DNA of 64,000 bases from DASQZK01 sp963771005 (lineage in GTDB: Bacteria; Bacteroidota; Bacteroidia; Bacteroidales; GCA-2748055): assembly GCA_963771005.1 (NCBI GenBank), contig CAVYRO010000008.1:558001-622000 (forward strand), written 5' to 3'. Position 1 is the first letter of the stretch. Each line of letters begins with the position of its first letter. Below are positions 54,063 to 63,675 of this stretch, one piece after another. The position numbers and the translations under genes were made by a program. Under the pieces are notes generated by a model that saw nothing but the letters and a program-made list of their open reading frames with translations, had not been told where the DNA came from and did no database searches.

Positions 54063-56270
54063 TTACCGCTTGTCTCTTTCTGTAAATCTTACCTCTCTCA
54101 AGGAAAAATAATCATCCCCCGAAAACAGGAAATATGCGCTTCTGCCGTCATCACTCATCCATTTCGCAGGGATGGAAGATGTTTCGCCGGGACCCGTGTC
54201 CCAATCGCGTGTATAGTAAACCGTTCTCCAGGGTCCCCATGGATTTTCCGATTCAAATATTCCGAGTCCGCCCCTGAATCTGACCCCTTTATTTTCTTGC
54301 GAAGGCGAGAGCTGGATTGCCTGGCACCATAAATATCTCTTCAGTCCTTTATCATAAGTTATTCCGGAACGGTAGCATTTTCCCGGATTGGTGAACACAG
54401 CCCCCCGCTTGCGGATGTCGTCCGTCCAGGCCGGATTGCCGGAATGATCATTGCCTGCATAAAATTCATAGGCATCCCGGTTTTTTATTTTGTCTTTTGG
54501 TACGCGCGCCAGCACAAAACGGTCGCTGTTCATGTACGCGCTTTCATCATCATTGGAATAGATATAGACATACCTGTCAGGTGCGCCCGCGTAGTTTTTA
54601 CCATACTGCAGAAAAGTCGGGCAGCCGAAGCTGACTTTGAAACGCCAGGGTGCCGCCTGCCAGGATTCTCCGTGGTCATCCGACCACAACAGCCGGGCAT
54701 TGTGGGAATTTCTTGTCAGCATATAAAGGATGTTGTCCACCATGAGCATGCCACTTGCCTTTTCGCCGTACTTTCCCTGGCCGACACGTTCCCCTGAAAG
54801 CGAACGGACATTGAACCCGTGTATTCCGGGAGGCGTACCCTCTACCCTGGCCAGTCCGAGGCTGAGTTTGATATCGGTATTGGGAATGAACCCGTTCCCG
54901 TCGCCCCAGGCAGTGTAGATGTTATCATCGTCAGCCCAGGTAGCAGGCCAGTTGTCGCATCCTTCTGCCAGTCTGATGATGTCACCGGCAGGTGCAAACT
55001 CCGCTTTCAGATCACTTTCCGGGTAGGGTGCTTCCGTCACGGCGTCCATGAGGGGATTTAAAAGATATTTTTCCGGTCCGTACCAGAATCCTTCACCTGC
55101 TGAAGCATTATAAAGATCATCTCCCATCCGCACGATTACCATTTTCATGCCCGGGATAACAAACAGATGCTGGTTACCTGCGCCGCCTCCCGCAAAGGCA
55201 TCACGGGGAACGGATGGCCAGATACCGTCGTAATTACTGTACCATCCCATCGTGCTAGCAGGGGAAGGGTTAATTACTCTCCAGCTACCCTCATTTTCCG
55301 TACCCCTGGAAAAGGCGGTACAGTCGTAAGCAGTGACTTTTTCAACCATTGCCGTATCAAAGATCTGACGGCCCATCCAGTTGCCTTTATGAAGCATGAG
55401 CAAACCAATGCGTCCGAGTGCCCTGGCAGTATAGGCGCCGCCTCCCCATCCGGCTACAAGCTTAAGTCCGCCGACATCGTAGGTTTTCTCATACCCGATG
55501 CTGTAATCATTTTCGGTGATCCCGATAGGCCTGTAAACCCGTTCTCTAAGATATGTCCTCAGATCACTGAATTTCGATCCTTCCAGGGAGGCCGTAACCG
55601 CATAATTAAGCATGGCAATTCCCGGGTTGCTGTATGCGTATTCTTCCCCGGGTATGGTTGCCAGTGGCGTGCTGTCTCTGGCAATGGAAAAAGGATCAGG
55701 TTCCTTCCTCCAGAACTGCCCCCTCCAGCCGGGCAGATCCATATGATGATCCAGTCCTTTGCCATTCATGAATTTTATCTCCTCCTCATTTGGCTCCGCA
55801 TCCACCATTCCGGAGGTATGCGTGGCAAGCTGCCTTACCGTGATTTTTGATTTTACATTGTTAGCTTTCCATGACGGGATCAATTCGCAGACGGCTTCAT
55901 CCGGGTAAATATACCCGTCGTCGAGTGCAGCGAGAAGCGACATACCGCTCATGACCGCCTTAGCAAGTGAGGCACTGTAATGTTTACGTTCATCATCTTT
56001 CCACCCCGGAGCATACCACTCGTAAACGATTTTATCGTTTTTCACGATCATGAGTTTCTTCGTGTTGTGTTTCGCGAGGCTATCCTTCATCACATCAAGT
56101 TTGGCTGTGGAGAGTCCAACGCTTTCCGGGGTGGCATGTTCCCATTGGAAAGCAACAGGGGAAGCAGCAACAGGTTTTTCCTTCACGGGTGAAGGATTAC
56201 ACGACAGGATCGCAAGAAAGGCGATTTGCATGATGATAATCAGTGCGCGGGATAATCTTGGTGTTTCCAT
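54063..56270 (-). CDS. Serine hydrolase (beta-lactamase fold) fused to a C-terminal propeller-like domain
   Basis: 735-residue lipoprotein (AILSC, Cys about 24) built of two parts. Residues about 45-395 are a class C beta-lactamase-type serine hydrolase: the S-x-x-K motif at S101-K104 (YSASLAK), the Y-x-N motif as YAYSNPG and a GGGAGNQ turn in place of KTG. Residues about 420-735 resemble the DUF4185/GH43-like propellers (LAEGCDNWPATWADDDNIYTAWGDG, MLMVDNILYMLTRN, KCYRSGITYDKGLKRYLWCQ, GLGIFESENPWGPWRTVYY). The first domain hydrolyses esters or D-amino-acid amides in its family; the second may bind or cut glycans. The fusion is unusual. ATG at 56270 chosen because the longer frame adds only a repeat-encoded leader. 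Confidence 0.75.
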   Translation of the reverse strand: METPRLSRALIIIMQIAFLAILSCNPSPVKEKPVAASPVAFQWEHATPESVGLSTAKLDVMKDSLAKHNTKKLMIVKNDKIVYEWYAPGWKDDERKHYSASLAKAVMSGMSLLAALDDGYIYPDEAVCELIPSWKANNVKSKITVRQLATHTSGMVDAEPNEEEIKFMNGKGLDHHMDLPGWRGQFWRKEPDPFSIARDSTPLATIPGEEYAYSNPGIAMLNYAVTASLEGSKFSDLRTYLRERVYRPIGITENDYSIGYEKTYDVGGLKLVAGWGGGAYTARALGRIGLLMLHKGNWMGRQIFDTAMVEKVTAYDCTAFSRGTENEGSWRVINPSPASTMGWYSNYDGIWPSVPRDAFAGGGAGNQHLFVIPGMKMVIVRMGDDLYNASAGEGFWYGPEKYLLNPLMDAVTEAPYPESDLKAEFAPAGDIIRLAEGCDNWPATWADDDNIYTAWGDGNGFIPNTDIKLSLGLARVEGTPPGIHGFNVRSLSGERVGQGKYGEKASGMLMVDNILYMLTRNSHNARLLWSDDHGESWQAAPWRFKVSFGCPTFLQYGKNYAGAPDRYVYIYSNDDESAYMNSDRFVLARVPKDKIKNRDAYEFYAGNDHSGNPAWTDDIRKRGAVFTNPGKCYRSGITYDKGLKRYLWCQAIQLSPSQENKGVRFRGGLGIFESENPWGPWRTVYYTRDWDTGPGETSSIPAKWMSDDGRSAYFLFSGDDYFSLREVRFTERDKR

Positions 56271-56288
56271 TTTTTTATATGTTAAAAT

Positions 56289-56406
56289 GTAGAGACGTTG
56301 CATGCAACGTCTTTACGTCTTTAAATACATGCGTCCAAAGACGTTGCGTGCAGAGACGTTGCGTGCAGAGACGTTGCGTGCAGAGACGTTGCGTGCAACG
56401 TCTCTA
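56289..56406. repeat. AGACGTTGC palindrome with 15-bp tandem units
   Basis: A near-perfect 28-nt palindrome (56289-56316, core GACGTTGCATGCAACGTC) is followed by four 15-bp units AGACGTTGCGTGCAG (56338-56398) and a closing ACGTCTCTAC. The stop TAG of the amidohydrolase gene (56404-56406) is part of the last unit. The same palindrome type occurs at 60020-60047. Confidence 0.88.
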
Positions 56407-57522
56407 CATGTTTTTGAATTGCGGGAATACCTTCTCCGCATTCTTATAATAAATCTTATCAATGACATCTTTTGGTAATTGAAGCCCCCGGAATTTCCCG
56501 TTAACCTCCCATTCGGTCATTGTATCACCGGTGGCAAGATATTCCCATTCATTTTCCCAGGTTTCATGGCACCAGGGTTTCACCTCATCTTCAGCCTTGC
56601 CAAAGTAATCTCCCCTGTCGGTCCCGTAGAGAATACGATCCTGGTATTTGATCATGAAATCCCTTACCTTTTGCCGGTCTTTTTGTGACTGTAGTTCCAG
56701 GTGACACATCCTTTCCGCCATATCGACATAAAAATTGGGGAACCGGTCAAAATGTGCCGCCATCATATCGACGCTCCATTCCATGCTTCCCAGATGGGCT
56801 CCGATAAATTTAAGCTCAGGGTGTTTTTCAAGCAGATGGTCCCTGGCATCGATCTGATCCTTGTAGGAAGGATATCCGGCATGAAGGTACATATGGAATT
56901 CAGGATGGGAGGCGTAATACTGCCGGTCATTGTTAACTGTCATTGAATCGAGGGGCAGCCAACAGTTACGTGGTTCTCCAAGATGACCGGTTACCGGGAT
57001 GCCCTTCTTTTCCAGATAATTAAAAACCGGATCAAAGGAGGGATCATCGATCATTATAAAACGGCCATCCTTATCTTTCTCGATCATCCCTATGTTCTTC
57101 CATACTTTCAATCCTGCAGCACCCCACTGAAAAGATTTTTCAAGGAAAGCCAGAGTTTTCTCCTGCCAGTCCTTTTCTCCCCATCCTTTCATTGAAAAAT
57201 TTGTAAGAAACTGTATGCGCCCGGGAAATTTTTTTTGCTGGCCATTGATGCTGTCGAGCTGCTGATCCATGGTAAGTCCGTCGGCCCCATCTCCCAGAAT
57301 GACCAGGACACGGAAATTATCTTCGGCTGCCTGCTCGGGGAACAGCGGTCTTCCCGTGGTCAGATGAGTGTGGGCATCAATCTTGCCGACATTTTTGAAA
57401 TCGTCTTTGGTGTAAAAAGTTTCCCGGGAATTATTTTTGCGGGAACAGGAAAAAATGATGAATGTAAACATCAGCAAAAAAGTAAAGCCGACCGGTCTAA
57501 AAATTTCTCGTTTCAATTCCAT
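56404..57522 (-). CDS. Amidohydrolase_2-family lipoprotein (paralogue 2, intact)
   Basis: 372-residue lipoprotein (FIIFSC lipobox) with a metal-dependent TIM barrel. Metal-site and family blocks: KIDAHTHL (HxH), LKVWKNIGMIEKDKDG, IPVTGHLGEPRNCWLPLDSM, HMYLHAGYPSYKDQIDARD, FIGAHLGSMEWSVDMMAAH, MAERMCHLELQSQKDRQKVR and ILYGTDRGDYFG. It is close to the two damaged copies at 62313 and 63676 and more distant from 19892. Predicted periplasmic or surface lactonase/amidase-like hydrolase; substrate unknown. Separated by 213 bp with no gene from the MFS transporter gene upstream. Confidence 0.84.
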   Translation of the reverse strand: MELKREIFRPVGFTFLLMFTFIIFSCSRKNNSRETFYTKDDFKNVGKIDAHTHLTTGRPLFPEQAAEDNFRVLVILGDGADGLTMDQQLDSINGQQKKFPGRIQFLTNFSMKGWGEKDWQEKTLAFLEKSFQWGAAGLKVWKNIGMIEKDKDGRFIMIDDPSFDPVFNYLEKKGIPVTGHLGEPRNCWLPLDSMTVNNDRQYYASHPEFHMYLHAGYPSYKDQIDARDHLLEKHPELKFIGAHLGSMEWSVDMMAAHFDRFPNFYVDMAERMCHLELQSQKDRQKVRDFMIKYQDRILYGTDRGDYFGKAEDEVKPWCHETWENEWEYLATGDTMTEWEVNGKFRGLQLPKDVIDKIYYKNAEKVFPQFKNM

Positions 57523-57735
57523 CCTAATGGTTTTTTAACATAAAATACCCATCTTTCAAGAAAAAAAGGTCAAAAAAGCATCAGATTGAATGCTTTAAGC
57601 CTGTTTTTTTAGCAGGGAAATCACCTAAAAGTAAATAAAACCACATTTGACATCCATTCTTTCCCCGGAACAATCCTATACATGGCTGCGATATTCTCCA
57701 TGCAGCATTGTTTTCGGGCTTTTAAGGAACTTTAT

Positions 57736-59136
57736 TCAGATTCCTCTCCAGTGTTTTTCAATATCCTCAAGGGATCTTCCCCTTGTTTCCGGGACGAACC
57801 GGTAAAAGAACAACGTCGCTACCAGGCAAAAAGCAGCGAAAGTGAAAAAGCCTCCTCCCATTCCGATTTGTGCCACATACCAGGGAAACAGGAAAGCGCA
57901 GATAAAATTGGTTGTCCAGTTTGAAAATGTGGCGATGGACATGGCCCGGCCCCTCACGCGGTTAGGGTAGATTTCACCGGTCAGTACCCAGATCACCGCA
58001 TTGATGGATATGGCAAGACTGGCAATATATACGCAGAGCATGATGACGATCCAGAGGCCTGAAGCATTGCCGGAAGTAAACATAAAGGCAATGATCACAA
58101 GGGACACGAAAACTGCCGTCATTCCCCCTATGAGCAAAGGTCTCCTCCCCCATTTATCGATCTTCCACAGGGCGATCAGGGTAAACAGAAGATTGATCAC
58201 CCCAATGGCGACCTGGAATTGGAGCGCACTGTCGAGTTTGAAACCGGCATTCTCCAGGATTGTGGGACCATAATAGATCACAATATTGACGCCTGTGAGC
58301 TGTCCAAAGACGGATAGTCCTATACCTACTGCAAGAGCAAGCCTGAGTCCCGGTTTAAGGAGTTCCCGCACCGTTCCTTCTTCATGGTTCACTGCTTCTT
58401 TTATCTCGGTGAACTCCCGGCTTGCATCGACAGGTCCGTTTATTCTTTCGAGGATCAGCAAACCGGTCTCGTTCCTCCCGGCGCCGATAAGCCACCTGGG
58501 ACTTTCGGGGATGAAAAACATAAGCAAAATAAAGATTCCCGAAGGAATCATTTCGGCGCCGAACATACCTCTCCATACTTCGGTGACGAGGATCCTTTGA
58601 AACATGTCCGGATTTCCGCTACTCATGGCATGAGCCTGTGAATAATTCAGCAGCAACCAGTTGGAGAAATAGGCAAGGAGAATTCCGATAACAAGGGATA
58701 ACTGGTAAAGGGCTACGAGCCGGCCGCGGATCTTTGGAGGTGAAAATTCCGAGATGTACAGCGGTGCCAAAACGGAAGCAATGCCTATGCCCCAGCCACC
58801 CAGCAGCCTGGCAAGGATAAGCCAGTTGAAAGAGGGGGCAACGGCTGAACCCAGGGCAGATAAGAAGAAAAATAGAGCCGATACGAACAGCACCGGTTTC
58901 CTTCCATAACGATCGCTGAGGATCCCCGCGACCATTGCCCCTATAATTGCTCCTATAAGCGCAGAACTGGCGAACCAGCCCACCTCGATCCGGGTCAGTC
59001 CGTAGAGGGATTCGACCATCCCAAAGGTGCCGGATATAACCGCGGTATCGAAACCAAAAAGTACACCGCCAAGAGAGGCAACGAAACAGATCATTGCAAG
59101 AAAGGCTATATTTCCTTTACCGGGGGATTGGGTCAT
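57736..59136 (-). CDS. MFS sugar porter
   Basis: 466-residue, 12-helix inner-membrane transporter of the major facilitator superfamily, sugar porter branch. Signatures: GVLFGFDTAVISGT at the first helix, GILSDRYGRKPVLF (loop 2-3 motif), FIPESPRWLI after helix 6, GQLTGVNIVIYYGPTIL in helix 7, KWGRRPLLIGG in loop 8-9 and FVPETRGRSLEDIEKHWRG at the C-terminus. Proton-coupled uptake of a monosaccharide is expected, making it a candidate for importing galactose, GalNAc or a related sugar freed by the GH36-like enzyme encoded nearby. Length is normal. 115 bp separate it from the CBM9-like gene upstream. Confidence 0.9.
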   Translation of the reverse strand: MTQSPGKGNIAFLAMICFVASLGGVLFGFDTAVISGTFGMVESLYGLTRIEVGWFASSALIGAIIGAMVAGILSDRYGRKPVLFVSALFFFLSALGSAVAPSFNWLILARLLGGWGIGIASVLAPLYISEFSPPKIRGRLVALYQLSLVIGILLAYFSNWLLLNYSQAHAMSSGNPDMFQRILVTEVWRGMFGAEMIPSGIFILLMFFIPESPRWLIGAGRNETGLLILERINGPVDASREFTEIKEAVNHEEGTVRELLKPGLRLALAVGIGLSVFGQLTGVNIVIYYGPTILENAGFKLDSALQFQVAIGVINLLFTLIALWKIDKWGRRPLLIGGMTAVFVSLVIIAFMFTSGNASGLWIVIMLCVYIASLAISINAVIWVLTGEIYPNRVRGRAMSIATFSNWTTNFICAFLFPWYVAQIGMGGGFFTFAAFCLVATLFFYRFVPETRGRSLEDIEKHWRGI

Positions 59137-59251
59137 AGGATAAGCTTTAACCGGTTTGTTTTAAGTAGTGCCTGCCCCCCGGGTCGCATGATCCTCCTCA
59201 ATCCGGACTTCAGGAAGCATTGCCAGGTTCACCAATTTATACCAAAGTACA

Positions 59252-59992
59252 TTATTCAAAAACGAAAGTGCCGAACTTATGAAACTCATGGAAGGTCTTT
59301 TCCGTCTTCTGCCATGAAAAAGTGGTTTCTCCCTGGTCATGATCGATCCTGTAAAGGTTCGCCCTCCACCGGGTTCCCGGTTCGGGGGGAACTGCGGGCA
59401 ATGGAGTGAGCAACTTGTATGGGATGTAGATCTCTGCCATCCATCCGGTTATGGCGGCACCGTTCTTTTTTGCACCTCCCCGGACAGAGGTCTGATGCCT
59501 GGTTTTACGGTCACCCTCGTAGTGCCACGGAAGCCATCCGAAGAAATGGCCTTTGTCGTTCGGCACGATTATGGGCAGCTCATAATTGAGCGGCGTAACT
59601 TCATATTCGAAATAAACCGGAAAATCTTCCCGGGGCCAGAGGAATACCTCCACCACATCACCCTCCCAAAGATCCTCATTATCTTTGGTATAGTCCGATT
59701 TAAGTATCTTATCCTCACAATCGAAAAGCACATAGATCCCGGTTCCCGAGTACAGGACTTTAGCACGGGTCGTATATGTATCCTTCCGGGGGACACGTTG
59801 TGTAATATCGATCCACGGAGCCTTTTCCCATTCTCCGGAAGTCCCGTCACCTGTCAGTTCGAAGTCCCGGCATTTCAGGACCGTTGTTGATGAAAGGTTG
59901 TTCTGTGCTTTCATGAGGTTTGTCATGTCCTGGAAAGCCGATAAAACGACCAGGGATAGAAGAATCATCCACGTTTTGGTTACGTTTTTCAT
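59252..59992 (-). CDS. CBM9-like carbohydrate-binding secreted protein
   Basis: 246-residue secreted protein (signal peptide MKNVTKTWMILLSLVVLSAF) with a single beta-sandwich of the family 9 carbohydrate-binding type: GEWEKAPWIDITQR, RAKVLYSGTGIYVLFDCEDK, EDLWEGDVVEVFLWP, YFEYEVTPLNYELP, WMAEIYIPYKLLTPLP and RWRANLYRIDHDQGETTFSW. No catalytic domain is attached. It probably binds sugar ends at the surface or periplasm. It stands between the GH36-like gene and the MFS porter, all on the minus strand. Confidence 0.82.
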   Translation of the reverse strand: MKNVTKTWMILLSLVVLSAFQDMTNLMKAQNNLSSTTVLKCRDFELTGDGTSGEWEKAPWIDITQRVPRKDTYTTRAKVLYSGTGIYVLFDCEDKILKSDYTKDNEDLWEGDVVEVFLWPREDFPVYFEYEVTPLNYELPIIVPNDKGHFFGWLPWHYEGDRKTRHQTSVRGGAKKNGAAITGWMAEIYIPYKLLTPLPAVPPEPGTRWRANLYRIDHDQGETTFSWQKTEKTFHEFHKFGTFVFE

Positions 59993-60019
59993 GATGGGTT
60001 GGGTATGGGGGTGGTGGTG

Positions 60020-60047
60020 GTAAAGACGTTGTATACAACGTCTTTAC
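60020..60047. repeat. Perfect 28-nt palindrome
   Basis: A perfect self-complementary 28-mer centred on GACGTTGTATACAACGTC with AAAGAC/GTCTTT arms. Located between the CBM9-like and GH36-like genes. Related to the palindrome at 56289. Confidence 0.85.
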
Positions 60048-60091
60048 ATTACATCTTTTTATGTATTATCTTCACAAATCATCCCTTTCCT

Positions 60092-62269
60092 TTATTCTTC
60101 AGGTACACATTCGATCAGCAGATGTTTCTTAAAATCGGGGGAAATTATGCCGACCGGCCCTGTCACCGTCCCCAGGTCTTTATCATTCTCGTAATCATGG
60201 ACCGTATACGTTTTGTTGCCAAGACCCCTCAGTTCAATTTTTCCTTTCCAGTTATCGGCATAGAAAGCATAATAATATGCGCTGTCCTTCCTGATGACAT
60301 GGGATTCAGGTTTATCATATATCACATCGTAAAGGTTAAGATAGGTGCCCTTGCTCAGCATTTTTTCATTGTATAATCTGAACCATTTCTGCCAGTGTTG
60401 TTCTTTTTCGCCTGTAAGTTGCATATTTTGAGGACCGGCAGGCCAGGTGAACTTGGTGCCGATCACGCCGCCGGGACCCATAGAGGTGGCAAAATCCTGT
60501 CCTACACTGGCTGTGTTGCTCTTATCATTCATATCGGTGTTCGGCCGGATATGCTCTACATGATCTGTGTAAACCGGGGTTTCGGGACCCCACAGGGCTT
60601 TGAATACTTTTACCCTTCTCCTCGACTGTTTCACACTTGTGGGATCGGAAACAACCGGTTGATCTGTATAGACCGACTGGAAATAATCCTGGTTCGTCCC
60701 GCAATTGCAGATCTCGGTAACGGATGAGGGTTTGATGGATTTTGAGGTCTGGTAAATGACCTTCAGCAGCTCCGGCAGTTTCTTGTAGGATTCATCCGGA
60801 GATTCATGATGATGAGCGGGGTTGTAACATGGGGGAACAACGTAGTAGGCGTCTAGTTTATGGCCGTCGAATCCCCAGTCGCCAATGAATTTGGTGGTGA
60901 GCTTCTTCATATAAGCCTGAACTTCGGGAACGGCCGGGCAGAACTGGTACATTCCCCGGCAATCGCGGGGATAACTGCCGTCTTTATCCATGATCAGCCA
61001 TTCAGGGTGTTCCTTGGCGACTGTTGCCATTCCCGGATCATAAGAACCGGTAAAGGAGGGGTTCGTTTCCGGCTGAACCGGGGTTGGTGCCCACCAGATC
61101 TTTACCCTGAATCCCTGATTATGCAGAGAATCCACAAATTGTTTCACCTGTTTGTCTCCGCCCGGAAAGGTATACTTACGCGGATTCCAGTCGCCGTACC
61201 TGTCCCACCACCGGTCGTCGATCACAACCCACCTTATACCCAGTTCATTTAATTTGGGGAGGGTCCTGTAAATGTCATCAAGGGTGAAATCTGTGAGATA
61301 ACCCCAGCCGCACCAGATAGCGTCGTAGGATTCCTCCGATGGTTTTTCTTTCACCAGCCCCTGGTCGGCCATCATCGCGGAATACGTCCTCAGCGGATCA
61401 TAGTAGTCGAGTGTATGCGTCATGACGGCCGTTTTCAGGGTATTGTAGGTTCCTCCCGGTTTGAGCGTCACATTGGCATCCTTCTCCATGGAAATATCCA
61501 CCTTACTGTCTTTGGCCACTTTCACAGGGAAAGAGACCAGTTCGGGATTGGTTTCGACATGAGCGATAGCCATGCCCATCTTATCATTCCAGAGATCTAC
61601 CACAGGTACCCCGCCGCCGGTTTTTGTTTCCGGCTGGACGCCCATCCAGTTTACCTGGCTGAAATTTTCCTTTACGGGCAGGATATAATCCAATCCCCAT
61701 CCCAGGGAACTGCCCTGGAACGACCAGAAATCGAACGGTCTGTCACCGGGGTTCACCCGGGATGCATCCAGACGGTAATATTCCGAATAATCCTTATCGA
61801 CGTGAATAACCGAATCGCCCATATTCTTGTAAACTGCATATTGCACAGCCACATTCGGATACTTCTCATAGATATCCGTATTCAGTATCTTTTTTAGTTT
61901 CGATCCGCCGGGCAGGACTGCAATGCCCGTAAGTGTCAGGCGCCAGCCCTTACCAAAATCCGTCTGAATATCTTCGACATTTATATCGCCGTAATCTACG
62001 GCAAAATCTTTCACCTCATTTCCATCGGCCACCAGGAAAAAACTGGGTTTCGATAGATTACCGGGTGCCGCATCATTCAGGTTATGTTCTTCATCCCTGA
62101 AGTAGACACTGCAATACATATTTTTATCAAATTTAAGCCGTATCCCGCTATTCCGGAACCAGATATCCCCTCCCCTTTTATAGGAAAGATTGCTATCCCC
62201 GGACCCGGTGCAGGAAATTATACCGGTAATGAAAACAGCTGCCATCGACAGAAAAATTAATCTTCTCAT
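60092..62269 (-). CDS. GH36-like (clan D) alpha-galactosidase-type lipoprotein
   Basis: 725-residue lipoprotein (TGIISC, Cys about 20). An N-terminal beta domain (about 25-300) precedes a TIM barrel of the GH27/GH31/GH36 clan: YDAIWCGWGYLTDFTLDDI, LGIRWVVIDDRWWDRYGDWNPR, FRVKIWWAPTPVQPETNP, and GFDGHKLDAYYVVPPCYNPAHH, where the Asp of KLDAYY corresponds to the clan nucleophile (KLD motif). The acid/base is probably the Asp of QPVVSDPTSVKQSRRR. A small beta domain ends the protein. Alpha-galactosidase or alpha-N-acetylgalactosaminidase activity is likely but not certain. In a minus-strand group with CBM9-like protein and sugar porter. Confidence 0.8.
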   Translation of the reverse strand: MRRLIFLSMAAVFITGIISCTGSGDSNLSYKRGGDIWFRNSGIRLKFDKNMYCSVYFRDEEHNLNDAAPGNLSKPSFFLVADGNEVKDFAVDYGDINVEDIQTDFGKGWRLTLTGIAVLPGGSKLKKILNTDIYEKYPNVAVQYAVYKNMGDSVIHVDKDYSEYYRLDASRVNPGDRPFDFWSFQGSSLGWGLDYILPVKENFSQVNWMGVQPETKTGGGVPVVDLWNDKMGMAIAHVETNPELVSFPVKVAKDSKVDISMEKDANVTLKPGGTYNTLKTAVMTHTLDYYDPLRTYSAMMADQGLVKEKPSEESYDAIWCGWGYLTDFTLDDIYRTLPKLNELGIRWVVIDDRWWDRYGDWNPRKYTFPGGDKQVKQFVDSLHNQGFRVKIWWAPTPVQPETNPSFTGSYDPGMATVAKEHPEWLIMDKDGSYPRDCRGMYQFCPAVPEVQAYMKKLTTKFIGDWGFDGHKLDAYYVVPPCYNPAHHHESPDESYKKLPELLKVIYQTSKSIKPSSVTEICNCGTNQDYFQSVYTDQPVVSDPTSVKQSRRRVKVFKALWGPETPVYTDHVEHIRPNTDMNDKSNTASVGQDFATSMGPGGVIGTKFTWPAGPQNMQLTGEKEQHWQKWFRLYNEKMLSKGTYLNLYDVIYDKPESHVIRKDSAYYYAFYADNWKGKIELRGLGNKTYTVHDYENDKDLGTVTGPVGIISPDFKKHLLIECVPEE

Positions 62270-62312
62270 TTGTATGTCATTATATGAATAATCAATGCAC
62301 CCTGCCCTGGAC

Positions 62313-63435
62313 TCAGCTTCCCGGAAAACCCGGAAATTCTCTTTCCGCGTTCTTATAATAAATCTTTTCCACTACTTCACGGGGAAGCTGAAGTCCCCTG
62401 AATTTTCCGTCAACTTTCCAGTTGGAGAGTGTATCTCCGCTGGTGAAATACTTCCAGTCGTTCATCCACGTATCGTGCGTTGTGGCCCTCATTTTCGCAG
62501 GGTCCGGATCAACTCCAGCGTAATCTCCCTGGTCCGTACCATACAGGATCCTGTCCTGATACTTTATGAAAAAGTTGCGCACCTTTTCCCGGTCTTCCCT
62601 GCTCTGAACTTCGAGGTGACATATCCTCTCGGCCATATCCACGGTCATATTCGGAAATTCTTCGAAGTGACGGGCCAGCTCATCCACGCTCCATTCCAGG
62701 CTTCCCAGATGGGCTCCCATGAACCTTATATCCGGATGCTTCTCCAGCATGCTGTCACGGGCTGCTATCTGATCTTCATAGGAAGGATATTCGGGATGCA
62801 GGTACATATGGTATTGCGGGTGATCCTTAAAATACTGCTTATCATTATTCACCGTCATTTTCTCAATGGGAAGCCAGCAATTCTTCGGCTCACCCAGGTG
62901 TCCGCAAAGCGTCTTCCCGCTCTTCCGGATGAAATCGATAACCGGATCAAATCTGGCATTGTCAATCATTATAAAATTGCCATCCTTATCCCTTTCCACC
63001 ATGCCGATGTTCTTCCAGACCTTCACCCCGATGGCTCCCATATCGAATGATTCCCCCAGATAATCGATGGTCTTTTCCTGCCAGCCCGGGATCATCCCAT
63101 CCTTTCATGGAAAAAGTGGTGAGCCATGCCAGCCGGCCGGGGTAAGACTTCTGCTGATCCAGGGCAATTTTTCTCTGGTCCCGGATGGTCAGATCATCAA
63201 AGGCATCCGTGTTCAGGGTAAGTATCCTGAAATTATCCTCAACCGCCTGTTCCATGAATGCATTACGCTCTGCGTTGATGTGACAGTGTATGTCAATTTT
63301 GTTCATCTTCTTAAAATCATCCATCGTGAGATATTGCTCTTTTGAACTCCTGTTCTGATTACAACTGTTCAAAATGAAGAAAAATGGAAGAAACAGCGTG
63401 AGGAAAACCCGGTACTTGAATTTTTTGTTTGCCAT
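62313..63435 (-). pseudogene. Amidohydrolase_2-family lipoprotein (paralogue 3), frameshifted
   Basis: Same family as 56404. The 5' part (63435 down: lipoprotein signal FFFILNSC, NKIDIHCHI, LAWLTTFSMKGWDD) is in one frame; the rest (PGWQEKTIDYLGESFDMGAIGVKVWKNIGM to PGS at 62313) is one frame over. Dropping one base from the CCCGGG at 63085-63090 gives MKGWDDPGWQEKTIDYL, aligning with MKGWGEKDWQEKTLAFL of paralogue 2. All metal-site blocks are otherwise intact (CGHLGEPKNCW, MGAHLGSLEW, YGTDQGDY). A new pseudogene or a consensus error. The gene follows the GH36-like gene by 43 bp. Confidence 0.82.
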
Positions 63436-63440
63436 AACCT

Positions 63441-63675
63441 GAAATAAAATTTAACTTGTAATACCCTTTTTTGAGGATTCACTTACTAAACGAAAGAGTT
63501 CATATGTGTATTATATGATCTTTCATTTCATTATTATTCTAATTAAGAAACATCATTATTTAAGACTTTACTCTATGAATTATTATCGTTCCCTTATGAT
63601 AAACAAACAAATATAATTAAAAACCTTACATTTATTTATCCTTTCAAAAGAAAAATATTTCTATCCGGCATATTA
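63441..63675. other. AT-rich promoter region of paralogue 3
   Basis: AT-rich gap without a gene. On the minus strand it contains TATATTTG (63607-63614, -7 box-like, but no TTTG at the right distance) and GTAAGGTTTT (63621-63630), related to the motif at 33721 and 36446. Confidence 0.4.

Noticed and set aside
55167..55850. 227-codon plus-strand open frame
   Set aside because: Antisense to the serine hydrolase catalytic domain; composition not protein-like.
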